Assembly (NCBI GenBank): GCA_012719415.1
Contig: JAAYAK010000272.1
Span: forward strand, 1-60,133
DNA length: 60,133 nt
Direction of reading: 5' to 3'
Source: Syntrophorhabdus sp.
GTDB taxonomy: Bacteria; Desulfobacterota; Syntrophorhabdia; Syntrophorhabdales; Syntrophorhabdaceae
In this document: one piece after another, positions 1 to 8,699 of the stretch
Layout of the letters: each line of letters starts with the position of its first letter
How positions within the stretch are numbered: the stretch's first letter is position 1
The notes under the pieces: model-generated
Seen by the model: the letters and a program-made list of their open reading frames with translations, nothing else
Database searches by the model: none
What the model was told of the DNA's origin: nothing
Position numbers and translations under genes: made by a program

Positions 1-290
1 CAGTGGAACTGGAGATTCCCGTCAAGCTCGTGCAGCAGCTTCTCGCGGAGCTCGGGACCGCTGGCCTCGTCGTCGAGGTGGCGACGGGACGGCGGGGCGA
101 CTTTGCGTTCCAGCCGGCCAGGTCGATAGAGGATATGACCTTGAGGGACGTTCTCGACGCGTATGAGCAGCGCGGTGAAGTCTTGCCTCCCGCGGGGTCT
201 GAAGAGGCGGAGAAGATCTCTCTCTGCCTGAAGGCCATATCCGATGCCGCCGGCAATTCGGCGGGAAACGTGAAAGTGAAGGACATCTGA
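1..290 (+). CDS. C-terminal fragment of a BrkB/YihY-type protein (winged-helix tail), cut by the window edge
   Basis: An open frame enters from the left edge and stops at 290, so only about the last 95 residues are present. The piece has no membrane segment. It looks like the winged-helix tail found at the C-terminus of some YihY/BrkB proteins: a helix near IPVKLVQQLLAELGTAGLV, then a wing-like stretch with FAFQPARSIEDMTLRDVLDA. The next gene is itself a YihY-family membrane protein without such a tail, which fits a tandem pair. The family call rests on recognised sequence style only. A stand-alone small DNA-binding-like protein starting at the GTG at position 3 is the alternative. Confidence 0.45.
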   Translation, partial: VELEIPVKLVQQLLAELGTAGLVVEVATGRRGDFAFQPARSIEDMTLRDVLDAYEQRGEVLPPAGSEEAEKISLCLKAISDAAGNSAGNVKVKDI

Positions 291-304
291 CCCTCCGGAC
301 CGCC

Positions 305-1180
305 ATGGAAAGACACGCAAGGATAGGGAGACTTCTGCGAAGGACGGGCAAGGCCCTGGGCCTTCTCTGGCAGGCCCTGGTGAGGTTCTATGATGACAAC
401 GGTTTCTTCCTGTCGTCGGGTGTCACCTTCAACATCTTCATCACCCTGATACCCTTCATGTTCCTCGTTCTGGCCGCGGTGGGGAGCTATCTTCACAGCG
501 ACCAGGAAGTGCTTGCCCACATACGCGTCTATCTGAAGAACGCCGCGCCGACGATGGACCCGAAGATCATGAGCAACCTCATGGACGTCATCGCGAGGCG
601 TCAGGCGCTGGGTCTTCTCGGGTTTGCCGGATCGGTATGGTTCTCCACATGGTTCTTCGCTTCTCTCCGGGTGGCCCTCAATATCGTTTTCAAGGTGGCA
701 AGGCCACGCGGGATCATACATGCCTTCAGCGTCGACCTTCTCATGGTCGGCGCGGTGGGGACCCTTTTTCTCATGAACATGGCCCTTAGCTCCCTCTTCG
801 CCCTCCTGCAGGGCCATGCGGGCTCGTTCCTCGTCCTTGCCCGGCCTGCCATCCAGGTGACGTTGAGGTACCTGCTTCCCTTCTTTCTCACCTTTTGCGT
901 GTTCTGCCTGGTCTACAAGGTGATCCCCGACGAGGTGATATGCTTCAGGTCCACCCTCAAGGTCGCCCTCTTCACGAGTCTGTTCTGGGAGGCGGCAAAG
1001 CACCTTTTCGCGTGGTATGTCGGCAACATAGCCCAATACTCGCTCTTTTACGGTTCCTTGAGCACCCTCGTCGTCTTTGTCCTGTGGATTTACTATTCCG
1101 CAACGATCTTTGTTGTTGGAGGCGAGTTGCTCTATCTCCTGGAAAAGGAACGGAAGGCCCTGCCGGCAGCGGCGGCCTGA
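305..1180 (+). CDS. YihY/BrkB family inner-membrane protein
   Basis: A 291-residue integral membrane protein with about six hydrophobic segments (roughly residues 37-60, 98-120, 143-168, 183-205, 213-235, 250-275). The last contains the family-typical stretch LSTLVVFVLWIYYSATIFVVGGEL. YihY/BrkB proteins were once mis-called ribonuclease BN; their transport role is still uncertain. The ATG at 305 lies 15 bp after the preceding stop, so the two probably share a transcript. It ends with a short Ala-rich tail and lacks the winged-helix extension seen in the upstream fragment. Confidence 0.85.
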   Translation: MERHARIGRLLRRTGKALGLLWQALVRFYDDNGFFLSSGVTFNIFITLIPFMFLVLAAVGSYLHSDQEVLAHIRVYLKNAAPTMDPKIMSNLMDVIARRQALGLLGFAGSVWFSTWFFASLRVALNIVFKVARPRGIIHAFSVDLLMVGAVGTLFLMNMALSSLFALLQGHAGSFLVLARPAIQVTLRYLLPFFLTFCVFCLVYKVIPDEVICFRSTLKVALFTSLFWEAAKHLFAWYVGNIAQYSLFYGSLSTLVVFVLWIYYSATIFVVGGELLYLLEKERKALPAAAA

Positions 1181-1312
1181 CGGGTGTTGCCAGGACGTCC
1201 TCCGTTCAGGGGCAGACCGGACATGGCCCGGTGCGAGGATTCAGGAGGGCTGTCCCACATCCTGCCCCCGGGGGTTGTCCCCGGGGACCTGGAGAGCGGG
1301 GAAAATGCGGGT

Positions 1313-1897
1313 TCAGACGTTGTTGGCGAAGGCGGCAAGCTCTCTCGACATTCTTTTGAGGGAGTCTGTCATATCGATGTAGAGATACGAGGCCTGCGGC
1401 ATGCACACGCCCGTTATGAGACGATTCTGGTGGACGTGGTCGAATTCGTCTATCATCTTCGTGACCTTGTCCAGATTGCTCTGTATCTGGTTCTTCAGCA
1501 CGGGGTTCTTCGTGAAGCAGTAGTCCTTCACATCCGTGAATTCAGCCCCGACGGCGACCATGAGCTGCTTTATCTCATCAAGGGCCTTGTCCGTGAAGAG
1601 TATGTTGGACTCGACCTTTATCTCCATCTTGTCGAGAAGACTGTCGAGTGCCAGGGCGACACGCTGGAGGTGGGGAAGGGCCATCAGGAACTTCTGTTCG
1701 GCCCCGGTCTTCTCCTTCTGTTCCACGAGCTTCTCTATCCCGGGAAGACGCTCTTTCAGGGAATCCCTGAACTTCGTCCGGCTCTCCCTGAGGAGGTTGA
1801 TCTTTTGCTTTACGAAACCCCTGTATATGTCGTTCAGGATCGGTACTGTCTCTTCGAACAGGTTGCATATGCGTTCAGTCATCTCTCGCTCTTCCAT
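1313..1897 (-). CDS. PhoU-like helical protein
   Basis: A 194-residue, soluble, almost wholly helical protein rich in charged heptad-like stretches, without signal peptide or membrane segment. The helix-bundle style and the ending YLYIDMTDSLKRMSRELAAF resemble PhoU-like/DUF47 proteins that modulate phosphate transport or signalling; no single motif proves this. The ATG at 1897 has a good ribosome site (aggaggagagcac). It is divergent from the Nudix gene and has its own predicted sigma-70 promoter. Function remains tentative. Confidence 0.5.
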   Translation of the reverse strand: MEEREMTERICNLFEETVPILNDIYRGFVKQKINLLRESRTKFRDSLKERLPGIEKLVEQKEKTGAEQKFLMALPHLQRVALALDSLLDKMEIKVESNILFTDKALDEIKQLMVAVGAEFTDVKDYCFTKNPVLKNQIQSNLDKVTKMIDEFDHVHQNRLITGVCMPQASYLYIDMTDSLKRMSRELAAFANNV

Positions 1898-1934
1898 GTG
1901 CTCTCCTCCTCCGTTATTTTGTTGTCTTGCATGT

Positions 1935-1963
1935 TATATAGCATAGGAACGTTTTCTTGTCAG
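1935..1963 (-). promoter_or_regulatory. Sigma-70 type promoter of the PhoU-like gene
   Basis: Reading the minus strand, a -35 box CTGACA (1963-1958) and a -10 box TATATA (1940-1935) are separated by exactly 17 bp. Transcription would begin about 30 bp upstream of the ATG at 1897. Both boxes match the consensus at most positions. Confidence 0.5.
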
Positions 1964-2033
1964 CGACATACCGCAGGGGGGTGGTATGGGCACCCGGCTT
2001 GTATCCGGTCCCTTCCCGTGATATGGTAGCTTC

Positions 2034-2477
2034 ATGACACCCGTGGCCGGTACACAGAAGAAGCCTTCACCTCAGGTGGTCACCGCGGCGGTGATCGAGA
2101 AGGACGGACTCGTTCTCATCGGGAAACGGAAGCGAGGCAAGCGTTTTGCCGGGAACTGGGAGTTTCCCGGCGGCACCCTCGAGAAGGGAGAAACGCCGGA
2201 GGAATGTTTGAGGCGGGAGCTTCGGGAAGAACTGGACCTCGACGTCGAAGTGGGAGAGCTTTTCTGCTCAGCCACGGCCGATTACACCCCGGGATGGACG
2301 GTGAGGCTGCTGGCATACAGGGCGACGGTTATCTCGGGCACGTTTTGCCTCAACGACCACGAAGAGATACGATGGGTGAGACCGACAGAACTTGCCGGCT
2401 ACGATTTCCCCGATGCGGACAGGCCCGTGGTGGAGAAGTTGGTCGGTCTTCACGGAAGGCGTGACGAGGCGAAATGA
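2034..2477 (+). CDS. Nudix hydrolase, MutT-like (8-oxo-dGTP diphosphatase type)
   Basis: This 147-residue protein carries a complete Nudix box, GX5EX7REUXEEXGU, around residues 44-66 (GGTLEKGETPEECLRRELRE...). The start VTAAVIEKDGLVLIGKRKRG and the box position are those of MutT-type enzymes that hydrolyse oxidised nucleoside triphosphates such as 8-oxo-dGTP to the monophosphate. Substrate cannot be fixed from sequence. The stop overlaps the start of the next gene (ATGA at 2474-2477), so the two are translationally coupled. Confidence 0.85.
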   Translation: MTPVAGTQKKPSPQVVTAAVIEKDGLVLIGKRKRGKRFAGNWEFPGGTLEKGETPEECLRRELREELDLDVEVGELFCSATADYTPGWTVRLLAYRATVISGTFCLNDHEEIRWVRPTELAGYDFPDADRPVVEKLVGLHGRRDEAK

Positions 2478-3469
2478 CCGAAAGGCAGGATGGCATGCGC
2501 AAGACAGCGACGAGAGTACTGGTGGCAGGCGCCGCACTGGTCCTCGTCCTCTTCATCATCTTCATGATCAACCAGACAGTTTCTCTCGTCGCGCTGGGGG
2601 ACCGCGTCCATCCGCTTGTGGGTGACGTTGTTCTGTGGGTCCTCGTAGTCTTCTATGCCCTGTGCGTCATCGTGCCCGTGTACCTCTTCTTCACGATGCC
2701 GGCGCCTCTTGTCCCACCCCGCAGCGAGATCTCGCCTGAATTTCCACGGTATCTCGGGGAGGTGGCCAGGAGGCTCGGGCGAAACCCTCACGTCGGCAGG
2801 ACCGTTACGGCCTCACGGGAGGACGTGGAGAACGCCCTGGGGGAGCTTGGCAAGAAGGCTGATGACATCATGAAAGCGGCCGCGGGTCGAATATTCGTCA
2901 CAACGGCCATATCTCAGAACGGCAAGCTCGACGGCCTCATCGTGCTTTTTGCCCAGTCGAAACTGGTTTTTGACATTGCCCGCATCTACTATCAGCGTCC
3001 TACCATCCGCAACCTTCTCTATCTTTACGCGAATGTTGCCGTTATGGTCTTTTTTGCCAGCGAGGTGGAAGACATGGACCTTACCGGGATCGTCCAGCCC
3101 ATACTGACGGGGGTTCTTGGATCCGCCGCGGGGGCGATACCCGGTTTTCAGGTGGCGAGCATGATACTCATCAGCTCCGTCATATCCGGGTCATCCAATG
3201 CATTTCTCACCCTGAGGGTGGGGGCGATAACAAAACAGTATTGCAGATCCCTTGTCGTGCCGACGAAACGGACAGTCCGCCGCCAGGCAACTTTGGAGGC
3301 GACAAAAATGCTGGGTTCCATCGTGACCGAGGGGACAAAGAAGGTGTACGACGCGATATGGACGTCGTCGAAGAACAGACTGGGGACTGCCATCGACGAT
3401 ATCGGGACCTACGCGAAGAGGATCTGGATGAGACTGGGCGGCGAGGGGCCGAAAAGCGCTCCGCCCTAG
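2474..3469 (+). CDS. DUF697/YcjF-like membrane protein
   Basis: A 331-residue membrane protein. Two hydrophobic segments lie near residues 12-35 and 50-73, followed by a soluble linker (about 80-140). A DUF697-like region (about 145-280) has the helical pattern ITQ/QNGKLDGLIVLFAQSKLVFDIARIYYQRP and a glycine/alanine-rich hydrophobic segment. DUF697 proteins such as YcjF are inner-membrane proteins of poorly defined role, often beside GTPases. It is coupled to the Nudix gene by an ATGA overlap; the functional link is unclear. Confidence 0.7.
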   Translation: MTERQDGMRKTATRVLVAGAALVLVLFIIFMINQTVSLVALGDRVHPLVGDVVLWVLVVFYALCVIVPVYLFFTMPAPLVPPRSEISPEFPRYLGEVARRLGRNPHVGRTVTASREDVENALGELGKKADDIMKAAAGRIFVTTAISQNGKLDGLIVLFAQSKLVFDIARIYYQRPTIRNLLYLYANVAVMVFFASEVEDMDLTGIVQPILTGVLGSAAGAIPGFQVASMILISSVISGSSNAFLTLRVGAITKQYCRSLVVPTKRTVRRQATLEATKMLGSIVTEGTKKVYDAIWTSSKNRLGTAIDDIGTYAKRIWMRLGGEGPKSAPP

Positions 3470-3846
3470 AAACTGCCTGTATTCCCCGCGCCTGCTTTCT
3501 TCATCGAACATGAACCATTGAAGGTCGATCCCCTCTCGATGACGATGCCGGGAGAGGTGATATTGCCGTTATGGACGGCCGTCTCTTCCAGCACGACCTG
3601 CTCGTCGGCGTAGACATCGCCGTTGATCTCGCCGCGGGACACGAGGGTCTTCGTCCGTATGGTGGCGGTGACCTTCGCGGATGGTCCCACGGTCAGGACG
3701 CCTTCGGAGATGATCTCACCCGAGAAAACACCTTCGATCATGAGCGAACTCTTGAACGTGACCGTCCCCTGGACCTCGAGATCGCTGGCAAACACCGTTC
3801 CGGCCTTTTCATCCTTGCTTGAAGCGGTTGAAGCTACGTACGCCAT
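3466..3846 (-). CDS. Bactofilin (polymer-forming cytoskeletal protein)
   Basis: 126 residues, with the central part (about 15-110) built of short beta repeats of the bactofilin type, e.g. GTVTFKSSLMIEGVFSGEI, GVLTVGPSAKVTATIRTKTL and SRGEINGDVYADEQVVLEET. Bactofilins polymerise without nucleotides into membrane-associated filaments that scaffold cell-wall or envelope machinery. No peptidase or other partner gene lies next to it. The last bases overlap the end of the convergent DUF697 gene (3466-3469). Confidence 0.88.
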   Translation of the reverse strand: MAYVASTASSKDEKAGTVFASDLEVQGTVTFKSSLMIEGVFSGEIISEGVLTVGPSAKVTATIRTKTLVSRGEINGDVYADEQVVLEETAVHNGNITSPGIVIERGSTFNGSCSMKKAGAGNTGSF

Positions 3847-3965
3847 TCTTTCCTCTTTCCGTTCATGTATTTTCTACTCTATTTCCCCTGCCTGACGGGA
3901 AGGTTGTACATTGTGAGCGTATATCTTACCAGATGTTGCCGAAAAACGCGAAATTAAATCTCCTC

Positions 3966-4163
3966 GACGGCGGAGACCGTCGCATGTCGCATGTCGCAGG
4001 TCACACGTCGCAGGTCGCGGGTCACAGGTGGCAAAAAAGAGACCGCGAAAGTGCACATGGCATGTCAACAGAACTGTCGACCCGGCAGCAAACCTTTTCG
4101 CCTTTAGACCTGTGACGTGAGACCTGTGACGTGCGACGTTTTTTACCTGTGACCGTCTTCACC
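3966..4163. repeat. Intergenic inverted-repeat element 1 (word: gtcgca / ggtcaca)
   Basis: This element fills most of the gap 3847-4158. Left arm (about 3975-4032) is a run of 7-mer words such as gtcgcatgtcgcatgtcgcag and ggtcaca. The right arm (about 4109-4152) carries the reverse complements (cctgtgac, cgtgcgac) and ends gaccgtcttcacc. The core includes aaaggcgaaaagg and ctgccgggtcgaca when read on the minus strand, which recurs in element 3. The stop TGA of the TIGR04076-like gene sits inside the element end (GGTGAAGACGGTC on the minus strand). Confidence 0.7.
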
Positions 4164-4434
4164 TTTTCTTCCTTTCCAATTCCAGGGTGACCACGTTGGC
4201 GGCGTCGGGGCACTGGACCTCTATCCTGTCGCCGTTCCACCAGGGGAGACTGCCGCCGAACTGGAACGTTTGCAGTTCGGGGAAGATGCTGTGGTAGAAG
4301 AAACCGCACAGACCGGCGGGGTTGTGACAGCTCAGCTCGAAGGTGTCGCCCGGCCTATGGCCGGCGCTGCAGCTTCCCTTCGTCTCGACGACGGTTGCCG
4401 TTACCCTGTACCCGATGCCAGGATCCTTTGCCAT
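4159..4434 (-). CDS. TIGR04076-like small protein
   Basis: A 91-residue soluble protein with four cysteines, including Cys-Ser-Ala-Gly-His near residue 22 and Cys-Pro-Asp near residue 75. The pattern GHRPGDTFEL - GLCGFFYHSIFPELQTFQFGG - IEVQCPDAANVV matches the TIGR04076 family, which is uncharacterised and common in anaerobes. The cysteines could bind metal, but this is inference. It ends at a repeat element. The upstream 130 bp before the YchF gene contains no clear promoter. Confidence 0.65.
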   Translation of the reverse strand: MAKDPGIGYRVTATVVETKGSCSAGHRPGDTFELSCHNPAGLCGFFYHSIFPELQTFQFGGSLPWWNGDRIEVQCPDAANVVTLELERKKR

Positions 4435-4566
4435 ATGGATCGACCTCCTTCCTCATGGTATGGCCTGCCTCATTCGATCGGAATGCCTTATTACCTATCA
4501 TACAGATATTCCGGAAATACGCAACGGTTAGTGAACGCGCCTGAGGGAGGAAACGTTCCGGGGTCC

Positions 4567-5619
4567 TCAGGCTCCGGCCCGTATGGAGATGATGTCCCCG
4601 TCCTCAACGATGTATGTCTTGCCCTCGAGGCGCCAGACCCCGGCCTTCTTGCACTCGGCCATGCCGCCGTATTTCATGAAATCAGCGTAGGAGACGGTCT
4701 CGGCGCGGATGAATTTGGAAGCCAGGTCCGTGTGGATGGCCCCGGCCGCCTCCTGGGCGTTGATTCCCCTGCGGATCGGCCACGCCCGGCATTCATCATC
4801 TCCCACGGTGAGAAAGGAGATAAGGCCCAGGGTGTCGAAGGCAAGGCGTATCATGCGGCCCCTGATGGATTCCTTGACGGAGAACTCCTCCATGAAGGCG
4901 GCGCGCTCCTCGTCCTCCATCATGGCCAGCTCGCACTCCAGGCTGGCGCAGACGTGGATGACGGGGCAGCCCTCCATCTTCCCGGTTCCCCCCTCTTGGC
5001 CGGCCGTCCCGCCTATGGCGTCCTCGGAGCAGTTGACGGCGATCATCATGGGTTTTTGGGAAAGGAACCTGAAACCCCTGAGCGCCTTTTCGTCGCCAGC
5101 CGGGAGTTCGAGGGTCCTCAGCGGTTTGCCTTCACCCACGTGGGCGAGGCATTGCTCAAGGAGCTTTTCCTCCAGGAGAAGCGCCGTATTCTCCTTCTTC
5201 CCGGCCTGCTTTTTGATACGCTCGATGCGTCCTTCGATGAGGATCATGTCGGCCAGGATGAACTCGCTCATTATGGCGTTGAATTCTTTCTCCTGTTCCG
5301 CCGCCGTGGCCCCCTCAAAACCATTCAGGGTAAGGATGAAGGCGTCGCTCATGCGCATCTTCTGCAGGGTCTTCGCGTTTATGGTGGAATCCTTGACGTT
5401 GCCCTCCGATATGGCGACGGTGTCGGCAAGCTCTATCCGCGCGTAGGTGGTCTTCTTCGGTCTGTAGATCCTCGACAGCTCGTCAACGCGCGCGTCGGGA
5501 ACGTCGATGGAGATGATGTTGTCCCCGTCGGAGAACCCCCGCGCGCTCTGAACGCCGCTTAAGGCCTGGAAAAGCGTGGTCTTGCCGGAGAGCGCCGGCC
5601 CAATGACGGAAATGTACAT
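4567..5619 (-). CDS. YchF-like GTPase/ATPase, divergent
   Basis: 350 residues, close to YchF length (about 363). The P-loop reads GPALSGKTTLFQALSG rather than the usual GLPNVGKS form. The NxxE-type nucleotide motif is present as VNCSEDA, as in YchF proteins, which bind ATP in place of GTP. The C-terminal about 80 residues (AGAIHTDLASKFIRAETV ... GKTYIVEDGDIISIR) form a TGS-like domain. YchF/Ola1 proteins bind ribosomes and act in stress responses. Because a canonical housekeeping YchF may exist elsewhere, this could be a paralogue. Confidence 0.75.
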   Translation of the reverse strand: MYISVIGPALSGKTTLFQALSGVQSARGFSDGDNIISIDVPDARVDELSRIYRPKKTTYARIELADTVAISEGNVKDSTINAKTLQKMRMSDAFILTLNGFEGATAAEQEKEFNAIMSEFILADMILIEGRIERIKKQAGKKENTALLLEEKLLEQCLAHVGEGKPLRTLELPAGDEKALRGFRFLSQKPMMIAVNCSEDAIGGTAGQEGGTGKMEGCPVIHVCASLECELAMMEDEERAAFMEEFSVKESIRGRMIRLAFDTLGLISFLTVGDDECRAWPIRRGINAQEAAGAIHTDLASKFIRAETVSYADFMKYGGMAECKKAGVWRLEGKTYIVEDGDIISIRAGA

Positions 5620-5769
5620 CCTCTTCTCCCCTGTCTCATATCTCAGGAAGCCACCGCGGCCCGACCACCGGTTGTCATGGGATTGTACCGCTGACCTTGA
5701 ACGCCCGTAATGCTAACCTGCGTCATTATTATACTGTAACGGGCGTTAAAAGGAAACAGCCACGCACAC

Positions 5770-5915
5770 AGGCACACGGGGAAAGACGTGCTCGGGCCAG
5801 CCCTGCGGACAAACGGGAACAGGGGGAGACGGTCCTGTTCCGTCTTCTCCTGTTCCCGTTTGTCTTTACCCCGTATGCTCGTTTGCGCGTCAGCGCAGAC
5901 CCGTGAGCCCGTCTA
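5770..5915. repeat. Intergenic inverted-repeat element 2 (word: gggaacagg)
   Basis: In the 293-bp gap between the YchF and YifB genes, acaaacgggaacagg (from 5811) faces cctgttcccgtttgt (ending at about 5865) with a short loop, giving a stem of about 24 bp with two mismatches and internal agacgg/ccgtct. An outer pair, acggggaaagac and gtctttaccccgt, extends the stem. The stop of the YifB gene (TAGACGGG on the minus strand) lies at its right end, the same placement as in the other elements. No gene is visible in the gap. Confidence 0.6.
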
Positions 5916-7445
5916 CGTTACCAGTCTCTTGTCGAGCGCGCGGTATCTGATCGCTTCCGCCACATGTGTCTCGGCTATGGCTTCGCTTGCGTCGAGGTCG
6001 GCTATTGTGCGGGCCACCTTGAGGATGCGGTGGTAGGCACGGGGTGAGAGGGCCCATTTGTCGACCGCGGCTTCGAGCATTGTCAGGGCGGGAGGGTCGA
6101 GGCGGCAGTGTTTGCGTATGGTTCGGGCGGACATCTGGGCGTTGGCGTGGATGTTTTTCCCGTTGAAACGGTGTATCTGGACGGTGCGGGCCCCGGCAAC
6201 CCTTTCGCGGATGGCGGCGGAGGGTTCTTCGGGGCGGTCGCGGGATAGTTCCCCGATGTTGACGGGAGGGACCTCTATGTGAATGTCTATCCTGTCGAGA
6301 AGGGGGCCGGATATGCGGGACCGGTACTTGTAGATCTGGGAGGCCGTGCAGGTGCAGGAGCGTTTGGGGTCGCCGAAGTGTCCGCAGGGACAGGGATTCA
6401 TGGCCGCGACGAGCATGAACCTGGCAGGGAAGGTGATAGCGTGGTTCACGCGGGAGATTGTGACGTTACCATCTTCCAGGGGCTGACGCAGGGCGTCGAG
6501 GACGTGGCGGTGGAACTCGGGGAACTCGTCGAGGAAGAGGACGCCGTTGTGGGCGAGACTGACCTCGCCGGGCCGCGGAATGTGTCCGCCCCCGATGAGG
6601 CCGGCATCGGATATGCTGTGATGTGGGGAGCGGAACGGCCGTGTGGTTATGAGGGCCTTGTCGGGGCCCAGAAGGCCCGCAATGGAGTGGATCTTCGTGG
6701 TCTCCACGGCCTCGGCGTAGCCGAGACGCGGCATGATGGTGGGGAGACAGCGCGAAAGCATGGTCTTGCCCGATCCGGGAGGTCCGACCATGAGGATATT
6801 GTGTGCCCCGGCGGCTGCCACCTCGAGGGCCCTCTTGGCTTGCCCCTGGTCCCTGATGTCGGAGAAATCAACGTCGTCGCATGCCGCGGCGCCCCCCATG
6901 TCACACTCGTTCCCCGCGAAGGTGAGGAGTTCCCCCTCTCCCTTGAAGTAGTGGAAGATCTGGAGGAGATGGTCGGCCCCGAGGACGGTGATGTCCCTCA
7001 CCACGGAGGCTTCCCTGCCGTTGCCCACGGGAACGACGATGGCGCCCATGCCTTCCTGCCGGGTGAGAAGGGCCACGGGGAGAATACCCCGGACGGGTTT
7101 CACGGACCCGTCGAGGGAAAGCTCGCCCGCTATGAGATGGCCTTCGAGCGCCTCCATTTTCAGGGCCCCCATGGCGGCGAGGATGCCGACGGCGATGGGC
7201 AGGTCGAAGGACGAGCCTTCCTTGCGGACATCGGCAGGGGCGAGATTGACGGTTATGCGGTCCCCGGGGAACTCGAAGCCGGCATTCTTTATGGCGGACC
7301 TGACCCGCTCCTTGCTCTCCTTCACCGAGGCCTCGGGCAGTCCGACGATAGTGAACGCCGGCAGTCCGTAGGCGATATCCACCTCCACATCGATCTTTAT
7401 CCCGTCGATCCCGTAAACGGTAGCAGTGGGAATGCGTGCGATCAC
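5913..7445 (-). CDS. yifB: YifB/ComM family Mg-chelatase-like AAA+ ATPase
   Basis: 510 residues, the normal length. An N-terminal ChlI-like Lon-protease-fold domain (about 1-180) is followed by an AAA+ domain with Walker [13 protein letters not shown] (about residue 218) and Walker [10 protein letters not shown], and by a C-terminal Mg-chelatase domain (about 400-500). ComM is a hexameric helicase that promotes branch migration during integration of transforming DNA; many non-competent bacteria keep YifB with unknown role. The GTG at 7445 has a good ribosome site (ggaaggaggtatgct). Confidence 0.92.
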   Translation of the reverse strand: MIARIPTATVYGIDGIKIDVEVDIAYGLPAFTIVGLPEASVKESKERVRSAIKNAGFEFPGDRITVNLAPADVRKEGSSFDLPIAVGILAAMGALKMEALEGHLIAGELSLDGSVKPVRGILPVALLTRQEGMGAIVVPVGNGREASVVRDITVLGADHLLQIFHYFKGEGELLTFAGNECDMGGAAACDDVDFSDIRDQGQAKRALEVAAAGAHNILMVGPPGSGKTMLSRCLPTIMPRLGYAEAVETTKIHSIAGLLGPDKALITTRPFRSPHHSISDAGLIGGGHIPRPGEVSLAHNGVLFLDEFPEFHRHVLDALRQPLEDGNVTISRVNHAITFPARFMLVAAMNPCPCGHFGDPKRSCTCTASQIYKYRSRISGPLLDRIDIHIEVPPVNIGELSRDRPEEPSAAIRERVAGARTVQIHRFNGKNIHANAQMSARTIRKHCRLDPPALTMLEAAVDKWALSPRAYHRILKVARTIADLDASEAIAETHVAEAIRYRALDKRLVT

Positions 7446-7568
7446 AGCATACCTCCTTCCATGATATGCGGACGAAAGCGTCCGCTACCATGTATTACTT
7501 CTCGTGAAACATAAAGTGCGCGGAAAAGTGCGAATTGCCGGCAACCTGGCAGGGGCGTGATACGGTCT

Positions 7569-8684
7569 TTACTGTTTCTTCCCGAGCGCCTTCGCTATCT
7601 GCCGGACTTCCTGGGCCCGGGAGGCGTCGCAGATGAGGATGCCGTTCTTTGAGGCGACTATGACGAGGTCGGAGACGCCGAGGGTGGCGACGGGCGTGGC
7701 ATCTGTGAGAATGACGCAGTTGGTGGTGTCGACGGAAAAGGTCTTTCCACGAAGGATGTTCCCTGTGGTGTCCCTGGGGAGGACGCGCAGAAGGGAGGTC
7801 CAGGTACCGACGTCATCCCATGTGAAAAGGGCTGGAACCATGAGAACGTTCTTTGCTTTTTCCATCAGGCCGTAGTCGATCGACAGCCTCGGGAGGCTGG
7901 CGAATATGGCGTCCGCGGCGTGCGTGTCGCCTGCGGCAAGGGTCTTTCGGAACCTGAGGAGGCCGGAGTGGAGGTCGGGCATATGATGCTTTAGCCCTTC
8001 GAGGAGAACGCGGGCGCGCCAGACGAAGATGCCGGCGTTCCAGAAGTAAGCGCCATCCCTGAGGTAGCGGCGGGCCTTCGGCAGATCTGGCTTCTCGACG
8101 TAGCGGGCCACCTCGAAGCAATCAGCATCCCGCGGTGCCGAGATCTTCCTGCCTGTCTTGATGTAGCCGTATCCCGTCTCCGGCCGGGCGGGAGGGACAC
8201 CGATGGTGACAAGGTGGTCGCCGCGGCAGGCAGCCTTCACCGTTTCCCGGATGCAGCGGGAAAAAGCGGCAGTGTCGGGGACGTAGTGATCGGAAGGCAG
8301 AACGACCATGACGGCATCGGGGTCACGCCCGTGCAGCATCATGGCTGCCAATCCCACGCAGGGTGCGGTGTCCCGGCCGACGGGCTCGATGATGAAATTG
8401 CCGTGAGACAAACGGGGGAGACACTTCTTCGCCGCCGGAAGATGCTCCCTGCCGAGCACCACGAAGATGCGGTCAAGGGGAACTACCCTGCGGGCCCTCT
8501 CGACAGTGAGCTCTATGAGCGTCTTCTTCCCGGTGATGGAGACGAAGGGTTTGGGCACGAGTCCGGTGCTCTGAGGCCAGAAACGCTCTCCCTTGCCTCC
8601 CGCCATTATCACGAAGTACGTGTTGTCAGAAGCCCTTCTCTTTCGGGATGTTCCTTTTCCTGCCGCTGTCTCTTTCCTTTTCAT
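7569..8684 (-). CDS. manC: Mannose-1-phosphate guanylyltransferase
   Basis: 371 residues with the nucleotidyltransferase signature VIMAGGKGERFWPQS (about residues 26-40) and the family motifs PKPFVSITGKKTLIE, EPVGRDTAP, LPSDHYV and GYGYIKTG. It forms GDP-mannose from mannose-1-phosphate and GTP for glycan or LPS synthesis. It lacks the C-terminal isomerase domain of bifunctional AlgA-type enzymes. The N-terminal about 20 residues are basic and low-complexity. It is the last gene of the purE operon, 15 bp after the sirtuin gene. Confidence 0.9.
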   Translation of the reverse strand: MKRKETAAGKGTSRKRRASDNTYFVIMAGGKGERFWPQSTGLVPKPFVSITGKKTLIELTVERARRVVPLDRIFVVLGREHLPAAKKCLPRLSHGNFIIEPVGRDTAPCVGLAAMMLHGRDPDAVMVVLPSDHYVPDTAAFSRCIRETVKAACRGDHLVTIGVPPARPETGYGYIKTGRKISAPRDADCFEVARYVEKPDLPKARRYLRDGAYFWNAGIFVWRARVLLEGLKHHMPDLHSGLLRFRKTLAAGDTHAADAIFASLPRLSIDYGLMEKAKNVLMVPALFTWDDVGTWTSLLRVLPRDTTGNILRGKTFSVDTTNCVILTDATPVATLGVSDLVIVASKNGILICDASRAQEVRQIAKALGKKQ

Positions 8685-8699
8685 GGCGCGCCAACCCTT

